DNA of 64,000 nt from Charina bottae (GCA_023362775.1 JALMGJ010000001.1:88352501-88416500), one strand, 5' to 3'; positions 33,390 through 46,915 are shown, counted from the stretch's first letter. Numbers and translations: made by a program. The notes: generated from the letters alone by a model not told the origin.

Positions 33390-34324
33390 ACAGGAGAAGA
33401 GAAAGTAGTCATAGTAGATTCTCAGGATTCAATAACCTCTGAACTGGTGTGGTAAATCTCACTCATCAGAAACAACATTCCCAACTAATATAGAAGTTGT
33501 TTGCTTCTGCATGAACTTCTTACTTTCAGAAGTAGAACTACTGCTGCTCCTTTTAAAACTTCACAGAACTCTTGAACTCCCTGCAAACCATTTTTTAAAG
33601 GCCTCTCCTCCATTCAGTTCAGATGCTATTTCTCATGTTTGGTGCTTTTGCACTGTTCTTTTGTCCGCCTTCTTTCAGTTTTTTTTTTTTTTTTTGCCTT
33701 CCTTGGGTATGGCTGAATTTGAGCCATGGCTTGAATGTGGAACTTGTGTAGTTAGAGACTTTGCTAAAAATGGAAAATCTGACCAGTAATTTGGGTGGGA
33801 ATCCAAAGCTGAGATCTTTTGGCTGAGGTATCTTTTGTTTTAATATAGTGTGGAAGGGAATGTTGCATTTAGGGAAAACACTCCCATAGCATCTCTGAGG
33901 CTTTGAAGAGGTGAAGTACTATTGTGGTACTGATGAATAGAATATGCTTCTTCTGCTTTAGAGGGCTGGTGGCCTATAGTGGTGTTACAGCTACCTGCTA
34001 CATTGCAGCTCATATCATGATCTACCTATGGTAGAAGAACTATCTGTTTAAATTAGGATTACAAGGATGAAGGGCAGCATCATTCTGGCTTTGATCATTG
34101 ACCAAAGAAAAAAAAGGACATTAGGAGGCTGCTATGCCTGATCTCTAGGAAGAACATTACAATACAGTGGGAGACCAGTCAGGCCAATCTCCTCATCAGC
34201 TGGAGGAGCTTCTTCCCCGTCTCAGTTATCATGACCTGAAATGCAGTCAGTGACAGAGACCAAAACAATTTTCAGGCTGCTGAGGAAGGAGCAGTTGATA
34301 TTTTTTTGGTTCGGTCAGGAAGAG
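33390..34324. other. No feature seen
   Basis: A 17-base T run lies near 33679-33696. Short frames lack known domains. Confidence 0.5.
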
Positions 34325-34500
34325 CAATGACCAAGGGGCTGGATTTACACAAATCATTAAACCTGGATTAACATACTGTAACTCAGTATGTATTTTGATA
34401 TGCTATATTAAAAAAATCCCTGTATAATAATTTTATAACATGCCCTGGTTCACATACAGTATCATGTATGTGGCATGTCAAGTGAACCCAAACAATAAGT
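34325..34500. repeat. Unnamed dispersed repeat, copy B
   Basis: GGCTGGATTTACACAAATCA, TTAAACCTGGATTAACATAC and a right part CTGGTTCACATACAGTATCA ending GTCAAGTGAACCCAAAC. The GGATT-CACA / GTGAACCCA ends form a loose inverted arrangement. Compare 16495-16650 and 59385-59540. Confidence 0.35.
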
Positions 34501-34793
34501 GTTAAAGTCTAGCACTGTTTGGAACTGATCTCTTCCTTTTGGCTTATTCTGTCTATTAGTAGCAAAGTAGATATTGCAAAAATGTTTTAAATATTGTGCA
34601 CTGTACCAACAGAAAGTTTGTCATTGCCTGCAGCACAGTGATAAAAACTCTTGAGCACTGACCATCTAGAGCTTGTCATTATCTTTGATAATGATATTAT
34701 CAAATTCAGATAGTAACTATATGAGAGGATAAATTTTAGCTTCCAGAACACATATTAAGAAAATAAGAAGAGCCTTGCTGGATCTATCTATTG

Positions 34794-35061
34794 CAGAGCT
34801 TTCCAAACTGTGTGTTGCGACACAAAAGTGTGTCGCCACACACAGTCTGGTGTGTCGCCACACAACCCAGAAGCACTGATGATGATCATCATCAGCGCTT
34901 CCGGGTTTTCCCGTGGCAACACACCAACTGCAGCGTGCAAAACCTGAAAGCAGCAGCAGCGCTTCCGGGTTTTCGCACGCTGCCGCACTTCCGGGTTTTC
35001 CCGCGGCGACACACCAACGCCGGTTGGTATATCGCCGCGGGAAAAACTTTGGAAAGCCCTG
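34794..35061. mobile_element. hAT-type MITE
   Basis: The ends are CAGAGCTTTCCAAACTGTG and AAACTTTGGAAAGCCCTG. A perfect 8-bp duplication, ATCTATTG, lies at 34786-34793 and 35062-35069. The interior has repeated GTGTGTCGCCACAC and CGCTTCCGGGTTTTC units and no coding capacity. The high CpG content is unusual for its surroundings. Confidence 0.9.
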
Positions 35062-35069
35062 ATCTATTG

Positions 35070-37139
35070 TATCATTTGCTTCTCACTCTAGCCAGCCAGA
35101 TGCCACCAAACCACCCAAAAGTAGGACACAAGGCAATCATCTCCTCTTTGTTTCACCAGTAGCTGTTATACAAAGGTATAATGACTATTTCTGGAGGAAA
35201 CATATTGTCCTCATGATTATAACCACTGCTAAGGTGGTTCACATAGGCTAAACATTTGTTGCCTTTTTTCACATGGGTTGAACATTTGTTGCCTTTGTTG
35301 AAATTATAATTATAAAGTAATTATAAAGTAATATAAAGTATAAATTATACTTTATAAAATTTTCTAGAATGCAGACTGATTCTGATGATGGAGCAAAGGA
35401 AGAACATATAAGGTTGAAATGTTGATCAGAAAAGTCTGGCTGCAGATTAAGAACTATTAAAATCGAGTCCGTTCTGGTTCTACAGTGTCTCTTATACATT
35501 TTTTCACAAAGGCAACAATTAAAATTATTAGTCAGATAGTATATTGGATCTCCTTGCTCAAGTTTGCTCCTGATTTGAATTGTGTTTCTGAGCACTTACA
35601 GTTAAAACTCACTATTGCATTCCTGGCAAAATCAAACTTCCTCTTGTTCCACAATAGCTAAGTGATGTGTACTGAATCTTCTGAGTACTGATTGGCTAAT
35701 GTCGATGATATCAAAAGTAATGGACATTTCATTTCTTTGTCTACTCCTTTCCCACCCAGAAGTTTTTATACTTATTATCTGTTTCAGAGTGAAGAGTCCC
35801 CTGTGGTTCTATTTAAGCATGGCAACACTGCTTTTGTCAAGCTTCTAATGGCCACTTGCAACCAAGGTAGCTAGATTCTTGCAGGGTCTCTTTAGTTCTA
35901 ATTTTTTTAAGGAAAAGGAATTAGAGTACAGAATATTACAAACTGGGTGACTATACCTTAACATTCCATTTATCGATAAATTCATTAAGGCAATGCCCTC
36001 TGATCCCTCTGATATAGAAGGAATGCAAATCATTTCAGGATTCATTCCCATTCTCAGACTCAAAGAAGTCCATTACACATTTACCCCGTTGCACTGAGAG
36101 CAAACAGGAGATTGATGCTGGAGTTTGATGGGGGAATTTAAGTTATGTTCCCTCTAACTAAATAATGTGTAGTTGGCTATCCTGAGATCTTGAGAGGAAA
36201 CAGGAAAAAAAAATAAAAGCTTTCTATAGGTGATATTTTAAGGAAAACAAGGGGAACAAACGGACAGGAGTCTACAGTTATGATGTGGCATGCTTGAGGT
36301 TTGTATGTATTCCTACTAGAGAACAAGTTTCAGATACAATATTTATTTGTTTGATTGTTTATTTATTCAATTTAGTTGACCATTTAGGGGGAAAGTGTGT
36401 CTGTTAAACCCAAATATTGGTTAAATCTGAATTTATGTAATGGATGTAATTTATGCTATTTGTATAATGATGTAATAGATGTATTTATGTTATCCGCATC
36501 AATTTATGTCATTTGCATAAAGACATCATTATGCAAGTGATGTAAAGTTAAGCAAATGATACAAAAACATCAATGACAACATTACAGAAATTATGTAAAT
36601 TACATCAATTGTCTGGACAGACAGCAAAAAAACAGTCTTGTCCCCATTTTGGGGTTGAAATCCAATTGCAGTGTGTTGCATCTGAACCTATTAAATGGAG
36701 GTCTGCAGAACCATGGTGTTGCTGTATTTGCAGCCTGTACAAGTTTGTAGTAATCCTTGAAGGTAAAAGTGGATTGGAGCAGCAAATGGGCACACTTTAG
36801 CTGATGTGAGAAAGTGAAGATTTCGCAGAAGCAACTCACCATAAGGAACAGAATCAAACAAAGAAGCAATCTCAGTGAATGGGAGCAACAGCTAGAAACA
36901 AGAGAAGATATTTTGCACCACTGAAACTCAGAAATAGCATTTAGGCTCTGATAATTTAGTGAAGGAAAAGCAATACTATGGAATAGGCAACAGGACACAA
37001 AATCATCACTAAAAGGAAGAGTGGAAGAAACTTCACCCTGCAAAAAGATGAAGGGAAGAGTCCTGGTAGCTGATGACTCACAATAATGAAGAACCCAAAC
37101 AACTGTATACTAGCCAGACCTATTGGCACATGAAATGTA
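35070..37139. other. No gene; AT palindrome and TGTAAT-rich stretch
   Basis: TATAAAGTATAAATTATACTTTATA-like sequence near 35331-35356 is a near-perfect AT palindrome. At 36400-36600 the words ATGTAAT and TTTGCATAA/TTATGCAA recur, giving an internal inverted repeat around 36510-36540. No coding or RNA gene is recognisable. Confidence 0.5.
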
Positions 37140-37645
37140 CTGTCTGCCAGAAGCAGAAATTAGGGATGTGAAAAGAACTTCCAAAATTTATCAAATCTAC
37201 TGGCTACTATCCCATCCTGCTAACCCACGTGAGGACAAATGATACTGCAAAAGACAGCTATATCAATATCACCAATATCACCATGGGTTTTGGAGTTCTA
37301 GGAAGGAAGTTGAAGACCTTGGCGTTCAACTGGTATTCTTATCCATTCTTCCAGTCCATAGAAGAGGTCAGAAACGAAAATAGAAGAATACTGCAAGTGA
37401 GTAACTGATACACAAATTGTGTCAACAAAACAGGTTTAGTCTAGGACTATAGACCAAGTCATCTAGATGAAGGACTGCTAGCACAAGATGGATAACACCC
37501 CAAAGAAGTGTTCAAAATGTGTTTATTAGGATTTAAATTTTGTGTTGGTTGGTGATATTGCCTCTAGAATAAGGACTTCAGATAAAACTCTGGGGACTAT
37601 AGAAAGGAGTGAGAGTATTATAAAAATGCCTATTAAATCAGGCAG
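37140..37645 (+). pseudogene. Possible CR1 ORF1/esterase relic
   Basis: Translation around 37205-37270 gives LLTHVRTNDTAKDSYINI. This resembles the VVHVGTNDT block (Block III of SGNH esterase-like domains) in CR1 ORF1 proteins. The remainder is full of stops. It would be the 5' part of the CR1 whose endonuclease lies at 39200-40000, now separated by SINE and BovB insertions. Low certainty. Confidence 0.35.
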
Positions 37646-37661
37646 TGAAAAAATGGAATGT

Positions 37662-37865
37662 TGGATTAGAACAAGGAAGAGCCAGGTTTAGATCTACCCT
37701 TGGTCATGGAAGCTCACCAGGTGACCTTGGGGCTGTTCTCTCTCAGTCCAACCTACCACACAGAGCTGCTGTTCTAGGGAAAATTTGAGGAGGGAATATT
37801 ATGGACATCATCTTGAGCTTCTGAAAGAAAGGAAGGATATAAAGGATATGAATCTCATAAATAAA
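37662..37865 (+). repeat. Decayed tRNA-derived SINE
   Basis: CCAGGTGACCTTGGGGCTGT, TCTCTCAGTCCAACCTACCA, GAGGAGGGAATATTATGGAC and CATCTTGAGCTTCTGAAAGA match the body of the SINE at 26187-26412. The tRNA head is poorly preserved. Confidence 0.6.
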
Positions 37866-37870
37866 GTTAG

Positions 37871-39195
37871 TTTTTTGTTGTTGTTTATTCGTTCAGTTGC
37901 TTCCAACTCTTCGTGACTTCATAGACCAGCCCACGCCAGAGCTTCCTGTTGGTCGTCACCATCCCCAGCTCCCCCACAGTCGAGTCTGTCACCTCCAGAA
38001 TATCATCCATCCATCTTCCCCTTGGTCGGCCCCTCTTCCTTTTGCCTTCCACTTTCCCAAGCATCAGCATCTTCTCCAGGGTATCCTGTCTTCTCATTAT
38101 GTGGCCAAAGTACTTCAGTTTTGCCTTTAATATCATTCCCACAAGTGAGCAGTTTGGCTTAATTTCCTGGAGTATGGACTGGTTTGATCTTCTTGCAGTC
38201 CAAGGCACTCTCAGAATTTTCCTCCAACACCACAGTTCAAAAGCATCTATCTTCCTTCGCTCAGCCTTCCTTATGGTCCAGCTCTTGCAGCCATAGGTTA
38301 CTACAGGGAATACCATTGCTTTAACTATGCGGATCTTTGTTGTCAGTGTGATGTCTCTGCTCTTAACTATTTTATCAAGATTTGTCATTGCTCTCCTCCC
38401 AAGAAGTAGACGTCTTCTGATTTCCTGGCTGCAGTCAGCATCTGCAGTAATCTTTGCGCCTAGAAATACAAAGTCTGTCACTGCCTCCACTTTTTCTCCC
38501 TCTATTTGCCAGTTATCAATCAAGCTGGTTGCCATAATCTTGTTTTTTTTCAGGTTTAACTGCAACCCAGCTTTTGCACTTTCTTCTTTCACCTTTGTCA
38601 TAAGGGTCCTCAGCTTCTCCTCGCTTTCAGCCATCAAAGTGGTATCATCTGCGTATCTGAGATTGTTAATGTGTCTTCCAGCGATTTTAACTCCAGCCTT
38701 GGATTCATCAAGCCCAGGACGTTGCATGATGTGTTCTGCATACAGGTTGAATAGGTAGGGTGAGAGTATACAACCCTGCCATACTCCTTTCCCAATCTTA
38801 AACCAGTCCGTTGTTCCGTGCTCTGTTCTTACCGTTGCTACTTGGTCGTTATACAGATTCCTCAGGAGGCAGACAACTTGGTATCTCCATACCACCAAGA
38901 ACATGCCACAATTTGTTATGATCCACACAGTCAAAGGCTTTAGAATAGTCAATAAAACAGAAATATATGTTTTTCTGAAACTCCCTGGCTTTCTCTATTA
39001 TCCAGTGGATATTGGCAATTTGGTATCTAGTTCCTCTGCCTTTTCCAAACCCAGCTTGTACATCTGGCAATTCTCACTCCATGAATTGCTGGAGTCTACC
39101 TTGCAAGATCTTGAGCATTACCTTACTGGCATGTGAAATAAGTGTCACTGTTCGATAGTTTGAACATTCTTTAGTGTTTCCCCTTTTTGGTATGG
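37871..39195 (-). pseudogene. RTE-BovB, RT to 3' end (5'-truncated, broken)
   Basis: The minus strand encodes BovB reverse transcriptase: KRGNTKECSNYRT, ISHASKVMLKILQGRLQQ, DVQAGFGKGRGTRYQIANI, FCFIDYSKAFDCVDHNKLW (motif A), GKGVWQGCILSPYLFNLYAE (motif B), NLRYADDTTLMAESEEKL (motif C), FELWCWRKILRVPWTARRSN and YFGHIMRRQDTLEKMLMLGK. It ends TKSWKQLNE and the 3' UTR GACTTCATAG...CGTTCAG (plus strand). A stop near 39071 and a frameshift near 38900 break the frame. The endonuclease is missing. It sits inside an older CR1. Confidence 0.9.
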
Positions 39196-39199
39196 GGAT

Positions 39200-40000
39200 A
39201 TAAGAAGGCAAATATGATTTAATAGGTATAACAGAGACCTGGGCAGATGACTCCAATAACTGGAAAATAGCAATTGAACTATACAATTTGTTCAAAAGAA
39301 ACAAATACAATAGATAGAAAGGAGGAGTTAACTGTCTCCACTCCTGCTCAAAAATGTGAGTGAATGGACTTAGTGATAACGTAGAGAATATCTAGGTTAT
39401 AATAAGTGAAGAAACAAATAAAATAAAAAACATGACCATTGTTAATGTCTACTATCACCCAACCAACCCAGGAGAAGATGTGGATGACGTATTCCAAAAG
39501 CAAATTGTTGATCTTTCAAAGAAGCATGAAGTAGTAGTGATTGGGAATTTTAATTACCCCAACATCTGTTGGGAGACAAACTCTGCCAAGCATGCTCCTT
39601 CTAGCGGATGGGGTAAGACACAAGAGAATCAGTTATGACTTAATACTAACTAATAGAGAAAACTTCATCCAGGAAATTAAAGTAGTAGAAACACTGGGGG
39701 AAAGTGATAATGTAATGCTAGAGTTCTTGATTTGAAGGGAACTAAAGCGGAGTATAGGCAAACATGTATTTTGCACATATAACACCCCCATATTTTATTC
39801 AACTCAGAGCAATAATAAGCAGAATCCCACGGCAGCAGAAGCTAATGGGAAAAGGATCTCAAGTTATAAGGGAAAAGTACAGTTATAAATGATTTCAATG
39901 AGAAAAAAATGGAGGTCATCAGAAGAAGCCAATCTGGCTGTACAAAAGATTAAAAACAGAAAAAGAACAGAAAGAAGAATGTGTTCCTCTCCATTGGATG
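39200..40000 (+). pseudogene. CR1 LINE endonuclease region (broken)
   Basis: Translation gives YDLIGITETWADDSNNWKIA, LYNLFKRNK, then MTIVNVYYHPTNPGEDVDD, VVVIGNFNYPNICWETNSA, YDLILTNRENFIQEI and SDNVMLEFLI. This is the apurinic-like endonuclease of CR1 LINEs, with stops and frameshifts. The CR1 continues past the MITE at 40001-40155 as a 3' end fragment. Confidence 0.75.
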
Positions 40001-40155
40001 CAGGACCGCAACTAGGGTCTATGTCACCCTGGGCAAACATGGATTCCGCGCCCCTCCCCCATGGGTTGGTGAGGGAGGTGTTGTCATTTTGGCGCCCCCC
40101 AGTGCTGCGCCTGGGGCACATGCCCCGCTTGCCCCCCCCCCCAGTTGAGGCCCTG
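40001..40155. mobile_element. hAT-type MITE in CR1
   Basis: The ends are CAGGACCGCAACTAGGG and CCAGTTGAGGCCCTG (imperfect inverted). The 8-bp flanks ATTGGATG (39993-40000) and ACTGGATG (40156-40163) match at 7 of 8. The core is GC-rich (GGCGCCCCCC, a 10-C run). Inserted into the CR1 relic. Confidence 0.75.
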
Positions 40156-40320
40156 ACTGGATGTGTTCAAGTGCAGGCTAGACAGCCATGTACAGTATCA
40201 GAGGTGGTTTAAGCTGAATCTCTGTGCTGGGCAGGAGATTGGATTTGATGGCCTAAATGGCCTCTTCTAGCACTATTATTTTATTATTCTGTGATTCTAT
40301 TCTATAATGCAGATACAAAC
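40156..40320 (+). mobile_element. CR1 LINE 3' end
   Basis: CAAGTGCAGGCTAGACAGCC, GGGCAGGAGATTGGATTTGA, TGGCCTAAATGGCCTCTTCT and ATTCTGTGATTCTATTCTAT form the standard CR1 3' end with its short ATTCT-type terminal repeat. It continues the CR1 of 39200-40000 after the MITE, with most of the RT deleted. Confidence 0.8.
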
Positions 40321-41709
40321 AAACATTGTGATTACCTAGAATGGCCTCTTTTCTCCTTCCCATTCATGGATTTTCTTGTTGATTCTTTTAATTAAGGATT
40401 TTTGAGTCTCAATGCTTTGTCTCTTCAGAGCCCTTTTCCTTTCCTATTGTTGAAAAGAAATGAAGGATGTGAGAAAGAGTCTATCTATCGACAATTTTTT
40501 TCTCCTCTCATGAGCTTGTACTTAAGAACAACACAAGGTTAATTTGCTGGCCATTTCTGAAGAAGAAACATAGCATCCGTAGGAACTGAGAGCGGAGAAG
40601 CAGCAGATGGGAAGATGCGCTTAACACTTTGCCCAAACACTGCCTATGTCCCTCTAAATTGCCACTGTAGAGGTTTAAAAAGACTCTAACTTTGAATGGC
40701 CTGATGCCTATCTGTAACTGGGGACTCTAAATCTTGAGCAGCCTGCTGAGTAGCTGGGAGACCTTTAAGGATTCTCAAAACACTGCCACTGTCCCCTCTA
40801 AGAGAAGAGGCCCTGTGTGAAGCAGGTACATTAACAAAAGAGATTTCATGGGATTGGGCTGAGGAATGCAGGCCCAGCGCCTCAAAGCCCTGGAAGAACT
40901 GGAACCACTGAGGTAAAGTTAACAGGGAAAATACAGATTAGCTATCTGAGAGACTGTTTATTTCTCTTCAGTGCTGCTGGCTCAGTTTTGTATAATTTTA
41001 TATCTGGTCCAATTTTCTGTATCTCTTATTTTTTGTCTGTTTGCACAGACAATTTACAGATTATTGGGTGCAAATTTCGATCAGCCTTATTTAACGTCTT
41101 GCAGTTACTCTCAAATCCTTTCTGGCTGCCTTTGTTGCGGCAGAGTCATGTATGTATGTATGTATGTCGTTTTCTCTGTTTTGGTCAAGTATTCTCTTTG
41201 ATTACTTAGGTAAACCTTGCTGCTGCATTAAATGAACAGTGCAGGGGCAAGTGAACTTCTCAAATTCTCTGAACTTTTCAACTTACCTCTGGCAGCTATC
41301 CAAAAGCAGTTGGGACAGGTTTGATCTGGTTCTGAAGAATGTATATGTGACTGAATAAGCCTGGATACCTGTTCACATAACCAGGCTAGTGAGCATGCTT
41401 TATGAGGCAGGTAGGGATGGACTGCATATCTAATAGAGTAGCTGAGGGTAGAACAACTGGTCACTTTATAAGAGAGACCCAGTTTACTAAGTCTTTCTTT
41501 CAATTCTCCATTTTGTAAGAGACTGATTCTGACCATTGATGAAGTAAATATACCTGCAGACTGATTCTTTCAGGTTGTATATTATTTTGGTTGGGAAATG
41601 TCAATTCCCACAACACCTTTATTAAAATAAACTCCTCAATTTTCTTGATTATTCCAGTGTTGCTTTGTAATCTAGCACTCTGCACTCCAGAATCACCCAG
41701 AGTATTATT

Positions 41710-41781
<72 letters not shown>

Positions 41782-43720
41782 TGGTTACCCTAGTTAAAAA
41801 AATAGAAAACTAGAGCCAATAATTTAAAAGCTTATTTGTCTTCTACCCCATCCATATTCCAGGTGAGGGGGCAACTCCCCATTTAAGAACAGGTGGTGGC
41901 AGCATAACTACCTGCCCCATACAAAACCTTTTTCTTGGGAAAATTGCCACATTCAGACAAACTCTGGTAGACAGATTGGAGATCTCAGGGAGGGGTTGGT
42001 AGCAGGCAACTGTCCACCTTCTCTGTGGAGCTACCCAAACATTTTCTGCTATAATTGGTTTTTCAAATCCGTCTACAGGTTTGAAATGCTATTTGCCAGG
42101 GAAAACTGCTTGGGCAGGCAATTTTTGAGTGGGAACTAATTCAGTGGGGAGAAGTTAAGATACCCCTCCCTATTGCACATCAGTTTCCATTTCCTCACCA
42201 CTTGCTTGTGAGCAGCTTTTTCTAAAATGGTGGGGAGGGGGGGACAAATTAACTTCACACATACTGTATATGTGTATGTTCTTACAAATGTTCCAGGTTC
42301 TTACTTCTAGTTTAATCAGCCAGCCATATCTAGTTTAGAAGCAAGATTCATTGATGGCTCAAAGGGACGTACCAGAAATAGGTGTTCAAGCAAGCAAAAG
42401 GAAGCAGCAATTCAGGCCAGGATCCCGGAAATGGCAGGCTACACTTCAGCATCATGGACAGAGGTCAAAGGAACTGAATGTGGGCTGAGGTAGGCAAGCG
42501 ATGCAGTACGAAACCAAGGCAGGGAGTGCAGCAACCGGTGATCCCATCGCAGCGGGGAGTTGCAAGTTGCTTTTCATCAGGGTCCTGGCTGATTTGCGCA
42601 CTCCGTGATGCTTCTTTGTGACTGTAGCAGTCAACACGTAAGTTGTATAAGTGGAAAGTAGGGGAACCTTGCAGAAGGCCAAGATGTGGCTGGGGCAAAG
42701 GAAGGGGCATCGTTTATGCATCACTGTGATGACGAGTACCCTGACCGCAGTTGTTGATGGAGGGTGTCAGGGCAAGATCAGGCATGCAAGAGAGCAAAAT
42801 AGCCAGGGAAGGAAACTAGGCACAGGGGTGGGATGGGGAGTATTGCTTTGAGAGAGAAAGCAGTTGGATGCCAAGAAAAATGTGAATGAGGTACCCAAGG
42901 TGAGAGAGGAGATGTCTTTCAGAAACACTGGGTAGGTTTATGCAAAGGAGACTTTCTCTTCTTTTCACTTACCTTTCCACTCTTCTCTCTACAGATGGAC
43001 CTCTTGGGTTTCCCTCAGTACCCTAATCCCTTTCAAACCCTGGATTGCACCCTCCATTTCTCAACTCAGTCCACCCTTGGCAGTCTGTCTCCTGGCAACT
43101 GTCTGGCTCCTTTTATTGTTGCATTGAAACTCCTAATAAAAGCTTGCCCCCTTCACGCTAGCATCTTCTCATTGATCTGATACCTGTTTCCTTTTTTTTT
43201 TCCCCTCTCCACTCTCCCGCCATCCTTGAGCACTTTGCCTTCCTCAGATGGTATGCCTCAGGCAGGGCTGGCGTGTGTTTGTGATTGCATGAGACAAAGC
43301 ACCTCGTTTTCCCAAACACTCTAGAAATAATATCATTCCATCTCAAGCGTCACAACTGTCCCCATCCACCACTCTGCCCAATCAGAGGTGTTGGATTCGT
43401 TATAGGAGGAGGTCATCAGACTTGACTGATGAGCAGAAACAGTGAGACCTAGTATGGGTGGTAAGATCTTAAAAGAGCCCTAGACTGGGGCAGTTGCAGG
43501 GAAGTAGTGAACCCATTATTCTGTGGCAGAGGAAAAGTGGCTGGGCTGTTGGGAGTAGGAGGAATGGGAATCTGGCAGCATTAGTGATCTAAGGATGCAA
43601 ATGCAGAACTGTAGGAGTGTTTTAAAAGAGGCAAGGAGCCAATACAACCTTATCCTACAGCCTTGGGATTTGTGTCCCACACGGCCAGTTTTAAACTGAG
43701 ATGATATTTTGCAGCTGGAA

Positions 43721-43722
<2 letters not shown>
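40321..43722. other. No gene seen; (TTG)n(TTA)n at 41704-41781
   Basis: Holds a compound trinucleotide microsatellite of about 78 bp at 41704-41781. Otherwise it is unique-looking sequence upstream of the XKR6 CpG island. I recognise no exon, although untranslated first exons cannot be excluded by eye. Confidence 0.5.
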
Positions 43723-43762
<40 letters not shown>

Positions 43763-43788
43763 GGGGGGGAGGGAGGGAGGGAGGGAGG
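43723..43788. repeat. (TG)n followed by G-rich purine tract
   Basis: About 14 TG units, then GAGAGA and GGGA/GGGAGG units, just upstream of the CpG island. Confidence 0.93.
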
Positions 43789-44411
43789 AATGCAGGGGGT
43801 TGCTGCTCTTGCTGCAGAAGAGCTCAGCCCTGAGAGGCTAGCCCTGTATGATAAGGAGCCAGTGTACTTTTTGCCCACTACCATCGTGGGCAGCAAGCCC
43901 AGGAAGACACGGGCGGGCAGGCGGAGGTGTGACACAGCTCACAGGCATGAAAGTCGCCCAGGCGCATCACCTCCAAGGGAAGCAAGGGGGACCTCTCAGG
44001 GAGGGGGCTCCATGCTGAGGCCAAGGATGGCGGATGGAGGCTAGAAAACGGACGCGGGGCTATGTGCAGGTGGAAGGGAGCGTCTCCCCCGTCGCCAGGC
44101 AATCGAGGCTGTCCTGGCAGGAAGCCTCCAGTTCGGTAGATTCCGAGCTGAGCCAGCGCCTGTGTGAGCCGGGGAGGGGCGTTCGGGAAGCGGGGGATGA
44201 GCCGGGGATGCTGGACCTTGGCAGGGGGAGACCGGGCCGATCTGGTCCAAGCCAGCCAGCCAGCCAGGCGAGGGTGTCCCCCCTCCTCCCTCAATGCCAG
44301 CCGCGGCGGCGTGGGCGGACGTGCGGGGTGGTCTCCTTCTCCTTCCCCCTCGGTGGAGCGCTGGCTCTTCCCCGGCACTGGCACTAGGGGTCCCCCAGCC
44401 CCATCCTTCCT

Positions 44412-44436
44412 GTGCGGCGGCGGCGGCGGCGGCGGC
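44412..44436. repeat. (CGG)n in the XKR6 5' region
   Basis: Eight CGG/GGC triplets, upstream of the start codon by about 350 bp. GC-rich triplet runs like this are often length-polymorphic. Confidence 0.9.
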
Positions 44437-44517
44437 TGCTTGCGGGTCTGGAAGGAGGAGGGGGAGGGGGAAGAGGAGGAGGAGGAGGAGGGAATGGGGG
44501 CCCCGGTTGGTCTTTAG

Positions 44518-45518
<1,001 letters not shown>

Positions 45519-46177
45519 CGGGGCGGGCAGGAAGGCAGCGGGAGCGAGAAACGGGGCAGGGGGGTTGTCTCCGAGGGGGGAACGGGTACGGAGGTCTACG
45601 GCCCTGGCGCGCCCCAGGCGGCGGAAGGGTGACCTCCAAGGCTGACTGAGCACACTCAAGTAATGCATGGCTGCTAGAAAGGTGGAAGGTGCCCGTCCCC
45701 AGTTTGCAATGAAGAATTGTATGCGTGGCTCCCTGGTGGGGAGATGCCCCCTATTCTGGATTACAGGGGGGAAAGTCCGCGCTCCTATTTCCGTACAGAG
45801 ATTTTGCGGAGGGAGGGGGAGATCAGAGGGAGGCAAATCGTTCCAGATGCCCCCTGAGGGAGGAGGATTCTTAGGAGAGGAGGGTACCCTCTCCTCCAAC
45901 CTCCAGAAAGACTGGAGCCTGTGCAGGAATGGCCTGGGAGGGGGAGAAGAAGAACGCTTCCAGTCTCCCAAATCTCAGGCAGAGCTAGGCAATCTCATAT
46001 TCTTATTCAAAAGCTTATGCCAAGTGACGTAAGGGAATGCTCAGTTGCGTGAAGCACAGAGCCAGCCACTGAGGCCAGGACAGGATTGCTCTTAAAATTT
46101 GGTATGTTGGGGGAGCAACATTACATATGTGTGCACACATGTACGTGCTTTTCTGTACACACACTGAAGAAATAGAA
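45519..46177 (+). other. Start of XKR6 intron 1, GC-rich then unique
   Basis: The CpG island tapers off by about 45650. No further exon is apparent. Frames here (for example 45667-46032) are chance frames in GC-rich intron. Confidence 0.7.
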
Positions 46178-46250
46178 CAGTTTTCCCCAACCTGGAGCTC
46201 TTTGGATTTGTTGGACTTCATCCTCCATAATTCCCAGAGAACTTGGACTT
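46178..46250. repeat. Half of a fold-back hAT MITE
   Basis: CAGTTTTCCCCAACCTGGAG, CTCTTTGGATTTGTTGGACT and CCATAATTCCCAGAGAAC keep the left-arm order of the amniote fold-back hAT type (TCCCCAACCTGG..CTTTGGATT..GGACT..ATTCCCAG). The right arm is missing, replaced by the (TG)n array. Confidence 0.5.
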
Positions 46251-46258
46251 ACTGTCTG

Positions 46259-46259
<1 letters not shown>

Positions 46260-46297
<38 letters not shown>

Positions 46298-46303
46298 TGT
46301 GTG
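46260..46303. repeat. (TG)n microsatellite
   Basis: About 17 GT units followed by GAGTGTGTG. Confidence 0.95.
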
Positions 46304-46817
46304 ATGTAATCCAGTAGTCTGGGTTAGGGAAGTCTCAGAGAGGAACAACTTGTAGTCACCTCCAAGAATGCAGTTGTGTTGTCCCTGTTTTGGCAAAGGA
46401 AGCACACACACATACACACAGCAGCCAACAGGGTGCAGCAGAAAAAAGGGTGCTTTCAAAGCAACCCATCTTGAAGATGTTTGCCCATCCTGATCTTGCC
46501 TACCCTCCTAGGAAACTAATAAGATCACCTCTCAAAATGCACCACTGCAGTTGGGACATTTCAAGAAGAATCGGTATTATGTTCTTGTATAGCCTTTTTA
46601 GCTCTTGAAATATTTTCCATCTCCCTACAAAGCCTGAAATCACCCCCTCAAAGAAAACCTGTGGACAGAATGCCCTTAAACTATTATGGAGAAAAGAAGC
46701 TCTAATCTGGAATAATTGAGATCCTCAAAGGCATTGCCAAAAAAGAAATCACAATGCTGATTTGGCCAAGGATTACATTTTAGTGAGAAAAGATGCTCTG
46801 GTCATCCTCTAAAATAG

Positions 46818-46915
46818 ATTTGGTTCATCTGGTACCTTCCAGATGTGCTGGACTCCCCTTCAAATTAGAGTAGCTGTCTCCACCCTGGTATCTCCAGATG
46901 TCACCTCCTACTTCA
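46818..46915. repeat. Decayed fold-back hAT MITE
   Basis: GGTACCTTCCAGATGTGCTG and GGACTCCCCTTCAAATTAGA, then CACCCTGGTATCTCCAGATG, are fragments of the CCAGATGT..GGACT fold-back hAT type. Boundaries uncertain. Confidence 0.4.

Noticed and set aside
37897..38758. Plus-strand frames opposite the BovB
   Set aside because: Antisense shadows of the minus-strand BovB reverse transcriptase.
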